Shown here one piece after another: positions 15,926-24,281 of a stretch of DNA of 64,000 nucleotides. The notes beneath the pieces are model-generated. The model was not told where the DNA came from. It saw nothing but the letters and a program-made list of their open reading frames with translations, and did no database searches. The position numbers were made by a program, and so were the translations under genes. Each line of letters opens with the position of its first letter. The first letter of the stretch is position 1. This DNA is from Mycolicibacterium neoaurum ATCC 25795 (GTDB lineage Bacteria; Actinomycetota; Actinomycetes; Mycobacteriales; Mycobacteriaceae), in assembly GCF_000691525.1 (NCBI RefSeq), contig NZ_JMDW01000015.1, positions 119,004 through 183,003 of the forward strand, read 5' to 3'.

Positions 15926-17416
15926 TCAGTTCAGGCGGCGTTGGCCGAAGTTGCCGTACCAGTCCACTGTTTCGGCGGCGGTACGCACCACGATCGTCTT
16001 GATCCACGAGAAATCGTCGAAGGATTCGGTGCCGGCGTCCTTCCCGGTGCCGGATTCCTTCACGCCACCCCATGGCAGCGATGGCTCCAGCCGGTGGTGG
16101 TCGTTGATCCACACCATGCCCGCGGTGATCTGTCCCGCGACGCGATGTGCCCGGGCCACGTCGAGGGTCCATACCCCGGCGCCGAGCCCGAACTCGTTGT
16201 TGTTGGCCATCGCGACGGCGTCGGCCTCGGTGTCGAACGGGATGACCACCGCGACCGGGCCGAAGATCTCTTCCCGGGCGACTGTCATTTCCATGGTGGC
16301 GTCGGCCAGGACGGTGGGGGACAGGAAGTACCCGTCGCGCAGGTTCTCGGGGAGCCCGGGAGCCGCACCGCCTGCCACGAGGCGGGCACCCTGGTCGACA
16401 CCGGTCTGGATCAGCCGACGCACCTTATCGCGTTGGCGGGCACTGATGAGCGGACCCATCTGGGTGCCTGGAGCGGCCGGGTCACCGACGACGATGGCCC
16501 GCGCCCGGTGCTCCAAGGCGGTGACGAACGCGTCATAGATGCTGCGGTGCACCAGGAAACGTGAACCGGCGACACAGGACTGGCCGGCAGCCACGAAGGC
16601 GGAGAATGCCGCGCCCTCGGCGGCGCTGACCGGGTCCACATCGTCGAAGACGATGACCGGGGTCTTGCCGCCCAGTTCAGCGGTCACCCGGGCGAACCGG
16701 GATGCGGTCGCCACGGCGGCCGAACGTCCTGCCTCGGTCCCTCCGGTCAGCGTGATCTTGGCGACGTCGGGATGTTCGGTCAGTCGGATCCCGGCTTCGC
16801 GCCCTCCGGTCACCACATTGACGACGCCGTCCGGTATGCCGGTTCCGGCGATGATGTCGGCCAGCGCCAGTGTGGTAAGCGGTGTCATCTCCGAGGGCTT
16901 GACCACCACGGTGTTGCCGTTGGCCAGCGCCGCGGACAGGCTACGGGCCAGGATCAGCAGCGGATGGTTGAACGGGGTGATGATGCCGCATACCCCGAGC
17001 GGTAACCGCTGCTGGTAGGTCAGGTACGGTCCATCGCCGGGAAGTACCGAATATCGCTGCGCGGCAAGGAGTCCTGCGTTGTAGCGGAACCATTCCGGCA
17101 CGCGGGACAGTTGCGCACGCGTTTCGGTGATGGGACGGCCGTTGTTCTGGGCTTCCAGGGTGTAGAGCCGTTCGGACTGCTCCTCGATGGCATCGGCGAT
17201 GCGCAACAACAATCGGGCGCGTTCGCTGCGCGGCATCTCTGCCCATGGACCGGCCGAGAAGGCGGCCGCGGCAGCGGCCACGGCGGAGTCGACACCCTCG
17301 GCGCCCATCTCGGCGACCGTGGTGATCACGGTCGCGGTGGCCGGATTGATGATCGCGCGGACCTCGGGTGTCTGCGGCGGCGCGGTGACGGGGGCGGCAT
17401 CGGTGCTGCTGGTCAT
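15926..17416 (-). CDS. NAD(P)+-dependent aldehyde dehydrogenase (496 aa)
   Basis: Standard ALDH superfamily: the cofactor region GIITPFNHPLLI and VVKPSEMTP (about 144-179), catalytic Glu at 247 in VTAELGGKTP, catalytic Cys at 281 in AAGQSCVAGSR, and the C-terminal PWGGVKESGTGKD. Length is normal. ATG at 17416 has AAGGA upstream; the frame extends a further 39 codons into the divergent promoter region. It is the first gene of the minus-strand arm and diverges from the GAF/PucR regulator, its likely activator. Oxidation of a semialdehyde ring-cleavage product is the simplest inference. Confidence 0.93.
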   Translation of the reverse strand: MTSSTDAAPVTAPPQTPEVRAIINPATATVITTVAEMGAEGVDSAVAAAAAAFSAGPWAEMPRSERARLLLRIADAIEEQSERLYTLEAQNNGRPITETRAQLSRVPEWFRYNAGLLAAQRYSVLPGDGPYLTYQQRLPLGVCGIITPFNHPLLILARSLSAALANGNTVVVKPSEMTPLTTLALADIIAGTGIPDGVVNVVTGGREAGIRLTEHPDVAKITLTGGTEAGRSAAVATASRFARVTAELGGKTPVIVFDDVDPVSAAEGAAFSAFVAAGQSCVAGSRFLVHRSIYDAFVTALEHRARAIVVGDPAAPGTQMGPLISARQRDKVRRLIQTGVDQGARLVAGGAAPGLPENLRDGYFLSPTVLADATMEMTVAREEIFGPVAVVIPFDTEADAVAMANNNEFGLGAGVWTLDVARAHRVAGQITAGMVWINDHHRLEPSLPWGGVKESGTGKDAGTESFDDFSWIKTIVVRTAAETVDWYGNFGQRRLN

Positions 17417-17542
17417 GTGGGGTGTCCTTCTCCTCGGCGTGACTATGAGTGTCGTCACGTCAGGACGGCCTGACAATGTAGAACGGACCATAAGAACGTC
17501 GTTTCTATGTTCGCGTGGACATGACCGTGTCATGCTGGCTGA
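17417..17542. promoter_or_regulatory. Divergent ALDH/PucR promoter region with two inverted repeats
   Basis: Within 126 bp are two perfect inverted repeats. GTCAGG-ACGG-CCTGAC spans 17459-17474. CATGAC-CGT-GTCATG spans 17520-17534 and ends eight bases before the regulator's GTG start. A near-palindrome around GAACGTCGTTTCT lies between them. These are candidate sites for activation of the ALDH operon and for autoregulation. Confidence 0.5.
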
Positions 17543-19345
17543 GTGAGTACGCCCAAGAAAGGCGCCGTCGGAGGTCGGCCGGGTGCGGAGATGTCGACGT
17601 GGCTCGGTGCGATGCGCGAACTGAGTGCTGCCGCGACCTCGGCCGCCGGTCTCGCCGAATTGCTCGGCCAGGTCGCGACCACCGCCCGCGCTCTGCTGGG
17701 GTTCGACTTCTGTGGAGTGTTGATCCCGGACGACGAGTCAACCAGGCTCGTCGTGGCCGGCTGGAGCGGGTTGTCCGAGGACTACGTGAACCGGGTGAAC
17801 GGCGACCGGCCGATCCGCCTCGACGGTGGTGCCCCATCAGCCCGGGCGTTCCACAGCGCCCAGTCGGTCACCATTCGCGATATCACCGCGGATCCGGAAT
17901 TCACGCCATGGGGGGGTGCGGCCCAGGAGCAGGGGTACCGGGCACTGATCAGCGTGCCGCTGATTGCCGGCGGTCGTACGCTGGGCACGCTCAACGGCTA
18001 CTACATGCCGGTGCACACCTTCACGCCGACCGAGATCGAGCGGATGACCCTGCTGGCCAATCATGCGGCGATCGCCCTGACTTCGGCCGACCGATTGGAA
18101 CAGTTGCGCACCCTCAACGACGAGCTGCGTGCGCAACGGGATGCCCTCGCGCGTTCGGAGGAAATCCACAACAGCCTGCTGGCGGTGACGCTTCGCTCCG
18201 GCGGGCTCGAAGGCGTTGCCGATGCGCTTTCCAATCTGATCGGCAGACCGGTGCTGATCGAGGATCCGCTGCATGAGATCCTCGCCGTGGCAGGGAATTC
18301 GGACTCGCTGCCCGATTCTGCGGTGCGGACCGAGAACGCGCCCGGCCACGACGGATCTTCGCGGCCGATGCGGTCGGCCGACGGATCCTTCCTGGTGTCC
18401 TCGCCCGAACTGGACGGGGAGTTGGTGGCCCGTATCTGGTTCCCCGATGGCGCGCACGAGCCGGACCCGATGACGGTGCGCGCCGTCGAGCACGCATCGA
18501 TGGTGGTGTCTTTGGAGCTGCTGCGCGAGCGCACCGCGGCCGAGGTGGAGCAGCGGCTACGTGGCGAGCTGCTCTCCGAGGTGCTCGGCGAGACGGGCGG
18601 CCTTCCCGAAGCCGTGCTGCGGCGAGCTCAATTGCTCGGACATGACCTGAGCCAACCGCATGATGTGATCGTGGCGAGGATCGACCGTCCTGCCGGGGCG
18701 CCGGACAAGTTGCTGCGCCAACGCATCTTCGGGTCGATCGCCGACTTGGCTGCCGGACAACGCTTTCGGCCACTGGCGGCGAACATCCGCGATGATGTGG
18801 TCGTGCTGTGGCCGCGGGCGATGCCGGTTCCCGGTGGTGATGAGGGATCCGCCGCCGCGGTCGCGGCGGCAATCCACGGCGCACTGGCGCGCATGGCGGG
18901 TGGGATCGAGGTCACCGTGTCCGGGGTGACTCCCGGGCAGCAGACCTATGCCGAGGCATACCGCGTCGTCAAGGGTGCGCTGTCGATCGCGGTGGCCGCG
19001 CGGCGCACCAATACCGTGGTGACCCTTGAGGATCTGGGTGTCGCCGGACTGCTGCTGCAACTCGATGACCCAGCCCTGCTGACCGCCTTCGCCGCCCGCA
19101 CGCTCGGGCCGTTACGCGATTACGACCGGGCCCACGGCACGGAACTGGTCAGCACCATCCGCACGTACCTGGCGTACAACCAGGACCGCAGAGGTGCCGC
19201 TTCGGCGCTGCACATCCACCCCAACACCTTGACGCAACGATTACAGCGCGCCGAAGCGTTGTGTCAAGTGACATTGGCCGATCCCGCGGTGGTGCTGCAG
19301 TTCGCCACCGCGCTCACCGTCGACGCGGTGGCCACCGGTCGGTAG
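17543..19345 (+). CDS. GAF-domain PucR/CdaR-type transcriptional regulator (600 aa)
   Basis: Start is GTG at 17543. Residues about 30-190 form a GAF sensor (LGFDFCGVLIPDD, then RALISVPLIAGGRTLGTLNGYY). A short coiled stretch (about 195-215) follows. The C-terminus has the PucR-type HTH: TIRTYLAYNQDRRGAASALHIHPNTLTQRLQRAE (about 533-567). Members sense small metabolites and activate neighbouring catabolic genes. It stands between the minus arm (ALDH to CoA ligase) and the plus arm (amidohydrolase, OYE) and probably controls both. The ligand is unknown; the aromatic substrate of the cluster is the obvious candidate. Confidence 0.9.
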   Translation: MSTPKKGAVGGRPGAEMSTWLGAMRELSAAATSAAGLAELLGQVATTARALLGFDFCGVLIPDDESTRLVVAGWSGLSEDYVNRVNGDRPIRLDGGAPSARAFHSAQSVTIRDITADPEFTPWGGAAQEQGYRALISVPLIAGGRTLGTLNGYYMPVHTFTPTEIERMTLLANHAAIALTSADRLEQLRTLNDELRAQRDALARSEEIHNSLLAVTLRSGGLEGVADALSNLIGRPVLIEDPLHEILAVAGNSDSLPDSAVRTENAPGHDGSSRPMRSADGSFLVSSPELDGELVARIWFPDGAHEPDPMTVRAVEHASMVVSLELLRERTAAEVEQRLRGELLSEVLGETGGLPEAVLRRAQLLGHDLSQPHDVIVARIDRPAGAPDKLLRQRIFGSIADLAAGQRFRPLAANIRDDVVVLWPRAMPVPGGDEGSAAAVAAAIHGALARMAGGIEVTVSGVTPGQQTYAEAYRVVKGALSIAVAARRTNTVVTLEDLGVAGLLLQLDDPALLTAFAARTLGPLRDYDRAHGTELVSTIRTYLAYNQDRRGAASALHIHPNTLTQRLQRAEALCQVTLADPAVVLQFATALTVDAVATGR

Positions 19346-19481
19346 GGCACCGTGCGCCCGGACCGACGCCTTTCTCATGGTATGCGACACATCGAATCCG
19401 CGAAACTGTGTGCCCGCGGACATTGAGCCGGGTCGGCGGTGGTCCGACACTCAAACGCATCTTCTGAGAAAGGACATATCG

Positions 19482-20474
19482 ATGATCAGCGCAGATCTGG
19501 CGCCCGGCGTGATCGACGTGCACGCGCATTGGTTGCCGCGGGAGCTGTTCGACCTCCCCGGCGTCGGTCCGCACGGACGCATGCACGATCGCGACGGGCA
19601 ACTCTTCCTCGGTGAGATCCCGCTGTCGATCGCCGCCGACGCGATGAGCGATATCGCTGCCATCCGTGCCGACATGGACCGCAACGAGGTGGGGGTCCGG
19701 GTGTTGTCGGCACCGCCATTCGCGTTCCCGCTGCAGCCTGGCGCCGCCGCAGACGACTACGTGACGGCCTTCAACAGCGCGCTCACCGATGTCGTCGCCG
19801 GCGCCGACGGTACGCTGCTCGGACTGGGACTTGTCAGCCTGGCCGACAACGCTGCCGTCACCAGGCAGCTGACACGACTGGCCGACACCGAAGGCATTGC
19901 CGGCGTGGCTGTTCCACCGTTACTCGACAACGAGTCCCTGGACGGACCAGCTCTCGGGCACGTGCTGCGTGAGGCGGCCCGGCTCGATCTGTCGGTGTTG
20001 GTGCACCCGATGCAGTTGCCGCAACCGCAGTGGGCGAAGTACTACCTGAACAACCTCATCGGCAATCCGACCGAATCGGCGACGGCGGTGGCAGCACTGA
20101 TCCTCAGCGGCCTCAAGGACCAGCTCCCGGGTCTGCGCATCTGTTTCGTGCACGGTGGCGGTTGCGCCCCGGGCCTTCTCGGTCGATGGAGCCACGGCTG
20201 GCGTGCGCGTGCCGACGTCCGGGCCGCCTTGTCACGCGCACCGCAGGACGTGTTCGGCGAGCTGTTCTTCGACACCGTCACCCACGGGGCCGCACAGCTG
20301 GACCTGCTCTGCACGCTCGCCGGCACCGACAAAGTGCTGTGCGGTAGTGACTACCCGTTCGATATGGCCGACGCCGATCCCGCCCGCTTTGCCGTAGAAC
20401 ACGGCCCGGGGCGCGACAGCATCATCCGGGCGGCCATGGCCTACCTCGGCCTGGATCAGGAGCGGCAGCGATGA
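19482..20474 (+). CDS. Amidohydrolase-2 family protein, ACMSD/decarboxylase-like (330 aa)
   Basis: The metal site begins with VIDVHAHWLP (H14, H16); VLVHPM and ICFVHGGG supply further histidines, and CGSDYPFD gives the C-terminal Asp. This layout is typical of the aminocarboxymuconate-semialdehyde decarboxylase group, which act on acyclic or aromatic carboxylates. ATG at 19482 has GAAAGGA upstream; the longer frame to 19377 lacks support. Its stop overlaps the next gene's start (ATGA). A decarboxylation step after ring opening is the likely role. Confidence 0.87.
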   Translation: MISADLAPGVIDVHAHWLPRELFDLPGVGPHGRMHDRDGQLFLGEIPLSIAADAMSDIAAIRADMDRNEVGVRVLSAPPFAFPLQPGAAADDYVTAFNSALTDVVAGADGTLLGLGLVSLADNAAVTRQLTRLADTEGIAGVAVPPLLDNESLDGPALGHVLREAARLDLSVLVHPMQLPQPQWAKYYLNNLIGNPTESATAVAALILSGLKDQLPGLRICFVHGGGCAPGLLGRWSHGWRARADVRAALSRAPQDVFGELFFDTVTHGAAQLDLLCTLAGTDKVLCGSDYPFDMADADPARFAVEHGPGRDSIIRAAMAYLGLDQERQR

Positions 20475-21550
20475 CAGGGTTGTTCACCCCGCTCACCCTG
20501 CGCTCGGTGACATTCGCCCATCGGGCCTGGATGTCACCGATGATGCAGTTCGCCGCCGTACCCGCGGGGCCGGACGAGGGGTCACCCACCGACTGGCACA
20601 CCCAACACCTCGGTTCGCGCGCCGTCGCGGGTGCGGCACTGGTCATGGTCGAGGCGACCGCCGTGCACCCGGTGGGCCGCAGCAGCGTGTTCGACCTCGG
20701 CCTGTGGAACGACCGGCAGGCGGACGGTCTGCGTCGCATCGCCGAGTTCGTCACCGCGCAGGGTTCAGTGCCTGGCATCCAGATCGTGCACGCCGGACGC
20801 AAGGGTTCCACCGGACGCCCGTGGGGTGTCGACGACCAGCGCTGGCCCACGGTGGGCCCCAGCGCTGTGCCGTTCGGCCGGCTGCCGACGCCCGCCGAGC
20901 TCGGTATCGACGAGATCGCAGAAATCACAACGGCATTCGCCGATGCAGCCGGTCGGGCCGCGCGAGCCGGATTCAAGGTGCTGGAAATCCACGGTGCGCA
21001 CGGATATCTGATCCATCAGTTCCTCAGCCCGCAGTCCAACCGTCGCTCGGACGGTTACGGCGGATCACCGGAGAACCGGATGCGTTTTGCCCTGGAGGTG
21101 GTCGGCGCCGTGCGCTCGGCGTGGCCGCCCGAGTTACCGCTGTTCTTCCGGGTTTCGGCGACCGATTGGCTCGGCGGCGACACCGAGGACCCACGTCCGG
21201 GGTGGACGGTGGCGGAGACCGTCACGCTCGCCACGCGGCTGCAGGCGCTGGGCGTCGACCTGATCGACGTGTCCAGCGGCGGATCGGTCCCCGATGCGCA
21301 GATCCCGGTGGGGCCGGCCTATCAGGTGCCGTTCGCCGCCCGCCTCCGCAAGGAGACCGAGATCCCCACCAGTGCAGTCGGCCTGATCACGGACCCCGAA
21401 CAGGCCGACAGCATCATCGCCGGCGAGGAGGCCGATGCGGTGTTCCTGGCACGGGAGCTCCTGCGCAACCCTGGCTGGGTCTGGCAGGCGGCGCGGCAGC
21501 TGGGCGCCGACCTGGGGCATCCGCCGGCCTACGGCCGCGCCTTCAGTTGA
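20471..21550 (+). CDS. NADH:flavin oxidoreductase, Old Yellow Enzyme family (359 aa)
   Basis: A TIM-barrel FMN enzyme of the YqjM/XenA class, single-domain with no Fe-S tail. Visible landmarks: the opening LFTPLTLRSVTFAHRAWMSPM; QIVHAGRKGST (about 99-109) with the FMN/substrate His; EIHGAHGYLIHQFLSP (about 174-189) and NRRSDGYGGSPENR. The conserved active-site Tyr follows HGAHG. It is translationally coupled to the amidohydrolase. Ene-reductases of this class reduce unsaturated lactones, coumarins or enones; here reduction of a ring-fission product is inferred. Confidence 0.92.
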   Translation: MTGLFTPLTLRSVTFAHRAWMSPMMQFAAVPAGPDEGSPTDWHTQHLGSRAVAGAALVMVEATAVHPVGRSSVFDLGLWNDRQADGLRRIAEFVTAQGSVPGIQIVHAGRKGSTGRPWGVDDQRWPTVGPSAVPFGRLPTPAELGIDEIAEITTAFADAAGRAARAGFKVLEIHGAHGYLIHQFLSPQSNRRSDGYGGSPENRMRFALEVVGAVRSAWPPELPLFFRVSATDWLGGDTEDPRPGWTVAETVTLATRLQALGVDLIDVSSGGSVPDAQIPVGPAYQVPFAARLRKETEIPTSAVGLITDPEQADSIIAGEEADAVFLARELLRNPGWVWQAARQLGADLGHPPAYGRAFS

Positions 21551-21565
21551 CCCGGAGACTGGTGG

Positions 21566-21970
21566 TCAGGCAGGGAAGAAGCCGTCGCCGGTCAGGGTCC
21601 CGGGCTGCCAGCCGCGAGCTCCCAGACACAACATGGGCCTGCCGTCTGCGGTCTGGGCCGCACCCTGAGGAACCGAGCACGGCGCACCGACTTCCTGGAC
21701 CCCGTGCAGGTCATAGGACATCGTCCAGAAACCCGTATAGACCGGCGGCCACTGATTCGGGATCCAGCTGCACTTCATCGGCTGGCCACCGCGACCGCGG
21801 CCGAACGTGAACAGCTGGGTGTTCTCGCACGGAGCGCCGAGCGCGGCGTGATAGTTCATGCCGGGCACGTCATTGGGGTAGTGGCCCGATTCGTCATCGG
21901 CGACGGCAGGCGCAGCAAAACCCACCGCGGCGACGATGGCGGCCGCCGCAACCGTCAGTTCACGAAACAT
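21566..21970 (-). CDS. Small secreted conserved mycobacterial protein (134 aa)
   Basis: A Sec signal peptide is clear: a hydrophobic run at about 5-20 and an AVA-D cleavage site near residue 24. The mature part is rich in Gly, Pro and aromatic residues, with four Cys that could form two disulphides (APCENTQL, MKCSWIP, APCSVP, MLCLGA). The WQPGTLTGDGFFPA ending is compact and exposed. I recognise it only as a type common in mycobacteria, with no known function. It converges with the OYE gene, leaving a 15-bp gap. Confidence 0.78.
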   Translation of the reverse strand: MFRELTVAAAAIVAAVGFAAPAVADDESGHYPNDVPGMNYHAALGAPCENTQLFTFGRGRGGQPMKCSWIPNQWPPVYTGFWTMSYDLHGVQEVGAPCSVPQGAAQTADGRPMLCLGARGWQPGTLTGDGFFPA

Positions 21971-22034
21971 GTCCCGCCCTCACCGTCGTCGATCATTCCG
22001 GCAAAGCTTAGTGGTGTCGGCTGGGCGATGGTGG

Positions 22035-22391
22035 CTATTCCGGTGCGTCGAGCGCGCTGACCGCGATGCCGTACGGCAGGAAGCGCACCCGCCTGGCCGG
22101 GTCGGTGTTGTTCTTGTTGGCCCGCAACGCCTGCAGTTCGTTGGGGTACACCTCCTCGATGTGCGCACCGCCCGCGGCATCGACGGTGTAGATGGCCCAC
22201 ACACCGTCGCCGGCGTCCCCGGTGGTCTCCGGCGCTGCCGGTTTGGCCTGAGCGGTGAACTGATCGATCAGGGTCGACCAGCCCGCCCTCTTGCCGAACC
22301 TGTCCAGCGCATCACGCAGTCCCTCGCCGGCTTCGCGGGCGAGCCTGTCAAACTCTTCTGGGTCGATACCGAACGGCCCGTTCTGGCTCAT
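22035..22391 (-). CDS. Small conserved hypothetical protein (118 aa)
   Basis: ATG at 22391 is preceded by a very strong GAAGGAGG ribosome site, which decides the start over the much longer upstream frame. The N-terminal half is acidic and helical (FGIDPEEFDRLAREAGEGLRDALDRFG). The C-terminal half (VWAIYTVDAAGGAHIEEVYPNELQALRANK) looks like a small alpha/beta domain ending in the strand RVRFLPYGIAVSAL. There is no signal or membrane segment. Divergent from the 22429 gene by only 37 bp. Function unknown. Confidence 0.78.
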   Translation of the reverse strand: MSQNGPFGIDPEEFDRLAREAGEGLRDALDRFGKRAGWSTLIDQFTAQAKPAAPETTGDAGDGVWAIYTVDAAGGAHIEEVYPNELQALRANKNNTDPARRVRFLPYGIAVSALDAPE

Positions 22392-22428
22392 TGCCGTCCT
22401 CCTTCGCACAGGGGTGGTACCCAAGGAT

Positions 22429-23229
22429 ATGTCCACAACACGTACAGCGGTTCTGGCAGCGGTGGAACGCTCGCCGGCGGCCGCCGCCGCGCATGATCGG
22501 GCGGGATGGGTGGGCCTGTTCACCGCCGGGGCACGCATCGAGGATCCGGTGGGGTCGCGTCCGCACACCGGCAGGGCGGAGATCGAACAGTTCTACGACA
22601 CCTTCATCGGTCCTCGGGACATCACCTTCCATCGCGATATCGACATCGTCTGCGGTACCACCGTGTTGCGCGACCTGGTCCTGGAGGTCGCGATGAACGC
22701 CTCGGTGACGATGCGCATACCGGCATTGCTGCGCTATGACCTTGCCGAGGTCGGTGACGCGCTGGCCATCGACCGGTTGCAGGCCTACTGGGAGCTGCCC
22801 GCCATGGCGTGGAAGTTCACCCGCAACGGTCCTGCCGCCTTTCCTGCCGCCGTCGCGCTGACCCGTGCTCTGCTGACCAACCAGGGACCCGCGGGTGCCC
22901 TCGGCTTCGTCGCCGGCGTCAACGGTGTGGGTGCCCGCGGTAGGCGGCTGGTCGGGCAACTGGTCGACGACGCCGTCGCTGGTGACGAAATGACCGTCAA
23001 GCGACGGCTCGGCGATGCCGAGATCACCGCCGGCGACAGTGGCCGCCTGCGGCCCAGCGAACTGGTGGCCGCACTCACGGGCAAACGTCGGCGGACGATC
23101 CTTACGGCAGGCCGGCACGTCGTCGTCAGCCTGAGCGGTACCGACGGGGCGGCGGTCCTGATCACCGAGGTCGGTGTCCGGCCCAGCCGGGTGCGGCGGG
23201 TGCGGCTGTTCACCGAGACGCCCCGATAG
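22429..23229 (+). CDS. SnoaL/NTF2-fold domain protein with extra C-terminal domain (266 aa)
   Basis: ATG at 22429 follows CAAGGAT. Residues about 10-125 read as a ketosteroid-isomerase/NTF2 domain: helices with DRAGWVGLFTAGARIEDPVG, the RAEIEQFYDTFIG helix, then strands LRDLVLEVAMNASVTMRIP and RLQAYWELPAM. About 140 further residues follow, including a Gly/Ala-rich helix region and a small strand-rich end (HVVVSLSGTDGAAVLITEVG), which may be a second NTF2-like half. Substrate unknown. A long overlapping frame upstream to 22291 covers the divergent gene and was discarded. Confidence 0.75.
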   Translation: MSTTRTAVLAAVERSPAAAAAHDRAGWVGLFTAGARIEDPVGSRPHTGRAEIEQFYDTFIGPRDITFHRDIDIVCGTTVLRDLVLEVAMNASVTMRIPALLRYDLAEVGDALAIDRLQAYWELPAMAWKFTRNGPAAFPAAVALTRALLTNQGPAGALGFVAGVNGVGARGRRLVGQLVDDAVAGDEMTVKRRLGDAEITAGDSGRLRPSELVAALTGKRRRTILTAGRHVVVSLSGTDGAAVLITEVGVRPSRVRRVRLFTETPR

Positions 23230-23281
23230 ATGGGTGTGTCGCGCACGGTCAGATGTGCCACATGAGACGGTAGTGAGCATC

Positions 23282-23875
23282 ATGGACAGTTCCACACCTG
23301 CGGAACCCGCCACCGGCGCGTCGGCCAGGTACATCAGTTACGAGGAGTTCGGCCGCCACTTCTTCGATGTCGCGGTGTCCGAGAAGCGTGTTGCCGACGC
23401 CATCGGGGCGATCGCCGGTGACGAGTTCGAGATGGGTCCGATGGGTCAGGGTCCCGGCGGTATCGCCAAGGTGACCGCCCGGGTGCGCGTCCAGTATCCG
23501 CGCGTGACGCGCCACGTGGGCGAGGCCATCTCCTTCGACATCCGTATCCCGCTCGAGATCAACATGGTGATCGATCTGCGGATCGACAAGCCGCGCTTCA
23601 TGGTGTTCGGCGAGATCTCGTTGCAGGCGGTGGCGCGGGCCGCCGAACCGTTGCTGCTGATTCTCGACGTCGGTAAGCCGGGGCCGCGCGATATCGCCAT
23701 CCACGTGACTTCGGGGACATTGCGTGCCGAGGTGCTGCGCGTGATGGGCGGTATCGACGCCGAGATCAAGCGTTTCATCTCGGCGCATGTGGCGGGTGAG
23801 ATCGACAGTCCGGGGGCCAGGGCGGCCCGAATCATCGACGTGGCCCAACAGATCGACGGTGCCTGGCACAGCTGA
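23282..23875 (+). CDS. Conserved hypothetical protein (197 aa)
   Basis: ATG at 23282 is taken as start; GTG at 23273 is in frame and possible. The sequence is soluble, with a central strand-rich region (FDIRIPLEINMVIDLRI, FMVFGEISLQAV, DIAIHVTSG) and a C-terminal helix (MGGIDAEIKRFISAHVAGEI). No catalytic motif is evident. The alternating hydrophobic strands suggest a lipid- or hydrophobic-ligand-binding fold, but I do not recognise the family. Co-directional with the SnoaL-like gene 52 bp upstream. Confidence 0.75.
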   Translation: MDSSTPAEPATGASARYISYEEFGRHFFDVAVSEKRVADAIGAIAGDEFEMGPMGQGPGGIAKVTARVRVQYPRVTRHVGEAISFDIRIPLEINMVIDLRIDKPRFMVFGEISLQAVARAAEPLLLILDVGKPGPRDIAIHVTSGTLRAEVLRVMGGIDAEIKRFISAHVAGEIDSPGARAARIIDVAQQIDGAWHS

Positions 23876-23915
23876 GGGCGCAGCAGACCGCGCTGGTGCC
23901 CTAGCATGATCACCC

Positions 23916-24278
23916 ATGCGCCGAATCATCACCTGTGTGTTCACCACCGTGGCAGCGGCCGGTCTCGCCGTCGCCGGCCCGGCACATGCGGATTCGGCGG
24001 CCGATGTGTTCCTCGGTGCGCTGGACGCCGCCGGGGTGACCGCACCGGCCACGCTCAACGCGGTGGATACCCTGGCGCTGGGTCAGTCGGTCTGCCCGAT
24101 GCTGTCGGCGCCCGGGCAGAACGTCGCCAACGCCGCCGCCACGGTCGCCGATCGTGCGGGCATGTCACTGGGTCCCGCGACGATGTTCACCGGCGTGGCG
24201 ATATCGATGTTCTGCCCGGCGGCGGTGGCCGGTATCGGAGACGGCAAGATCTTCGGCTTCGACCCGTTCGGTCGCTGA
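23916..24278 (+). CDS. Secreted DUF732 family protein (120 aa)
   Basis: A signal peptide (residues 1-25, ending AGPAHA-D) leads into a DUF732-type domain: ADVFLGALDAAGV at the start, then two conserved Cys (QSVCPML and ISMFCPA) that can pair. Such proteins are small, exported and numerous in mycobacteria; none has an assigned role that I know. A TAGCAT -10-like box at 23902-23907 stands eight bases before the ATG, so the transcript may be leaderless. It converges with the GDSL hydrolase gene with a three-base gap. Confidence 0.85.
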   Translation: MRRIITCVFTTVAAAGLAVAGPAHADSAADVFLGALDAAGVTAPATLNAVDTLALGQSVCPMLSAPGQNVANAAATVADRAGMSLGPATMFTGVAISMFCPAAVAGIGDGKIFGFDPFGR

Positions 24279-24281
24279 ACC

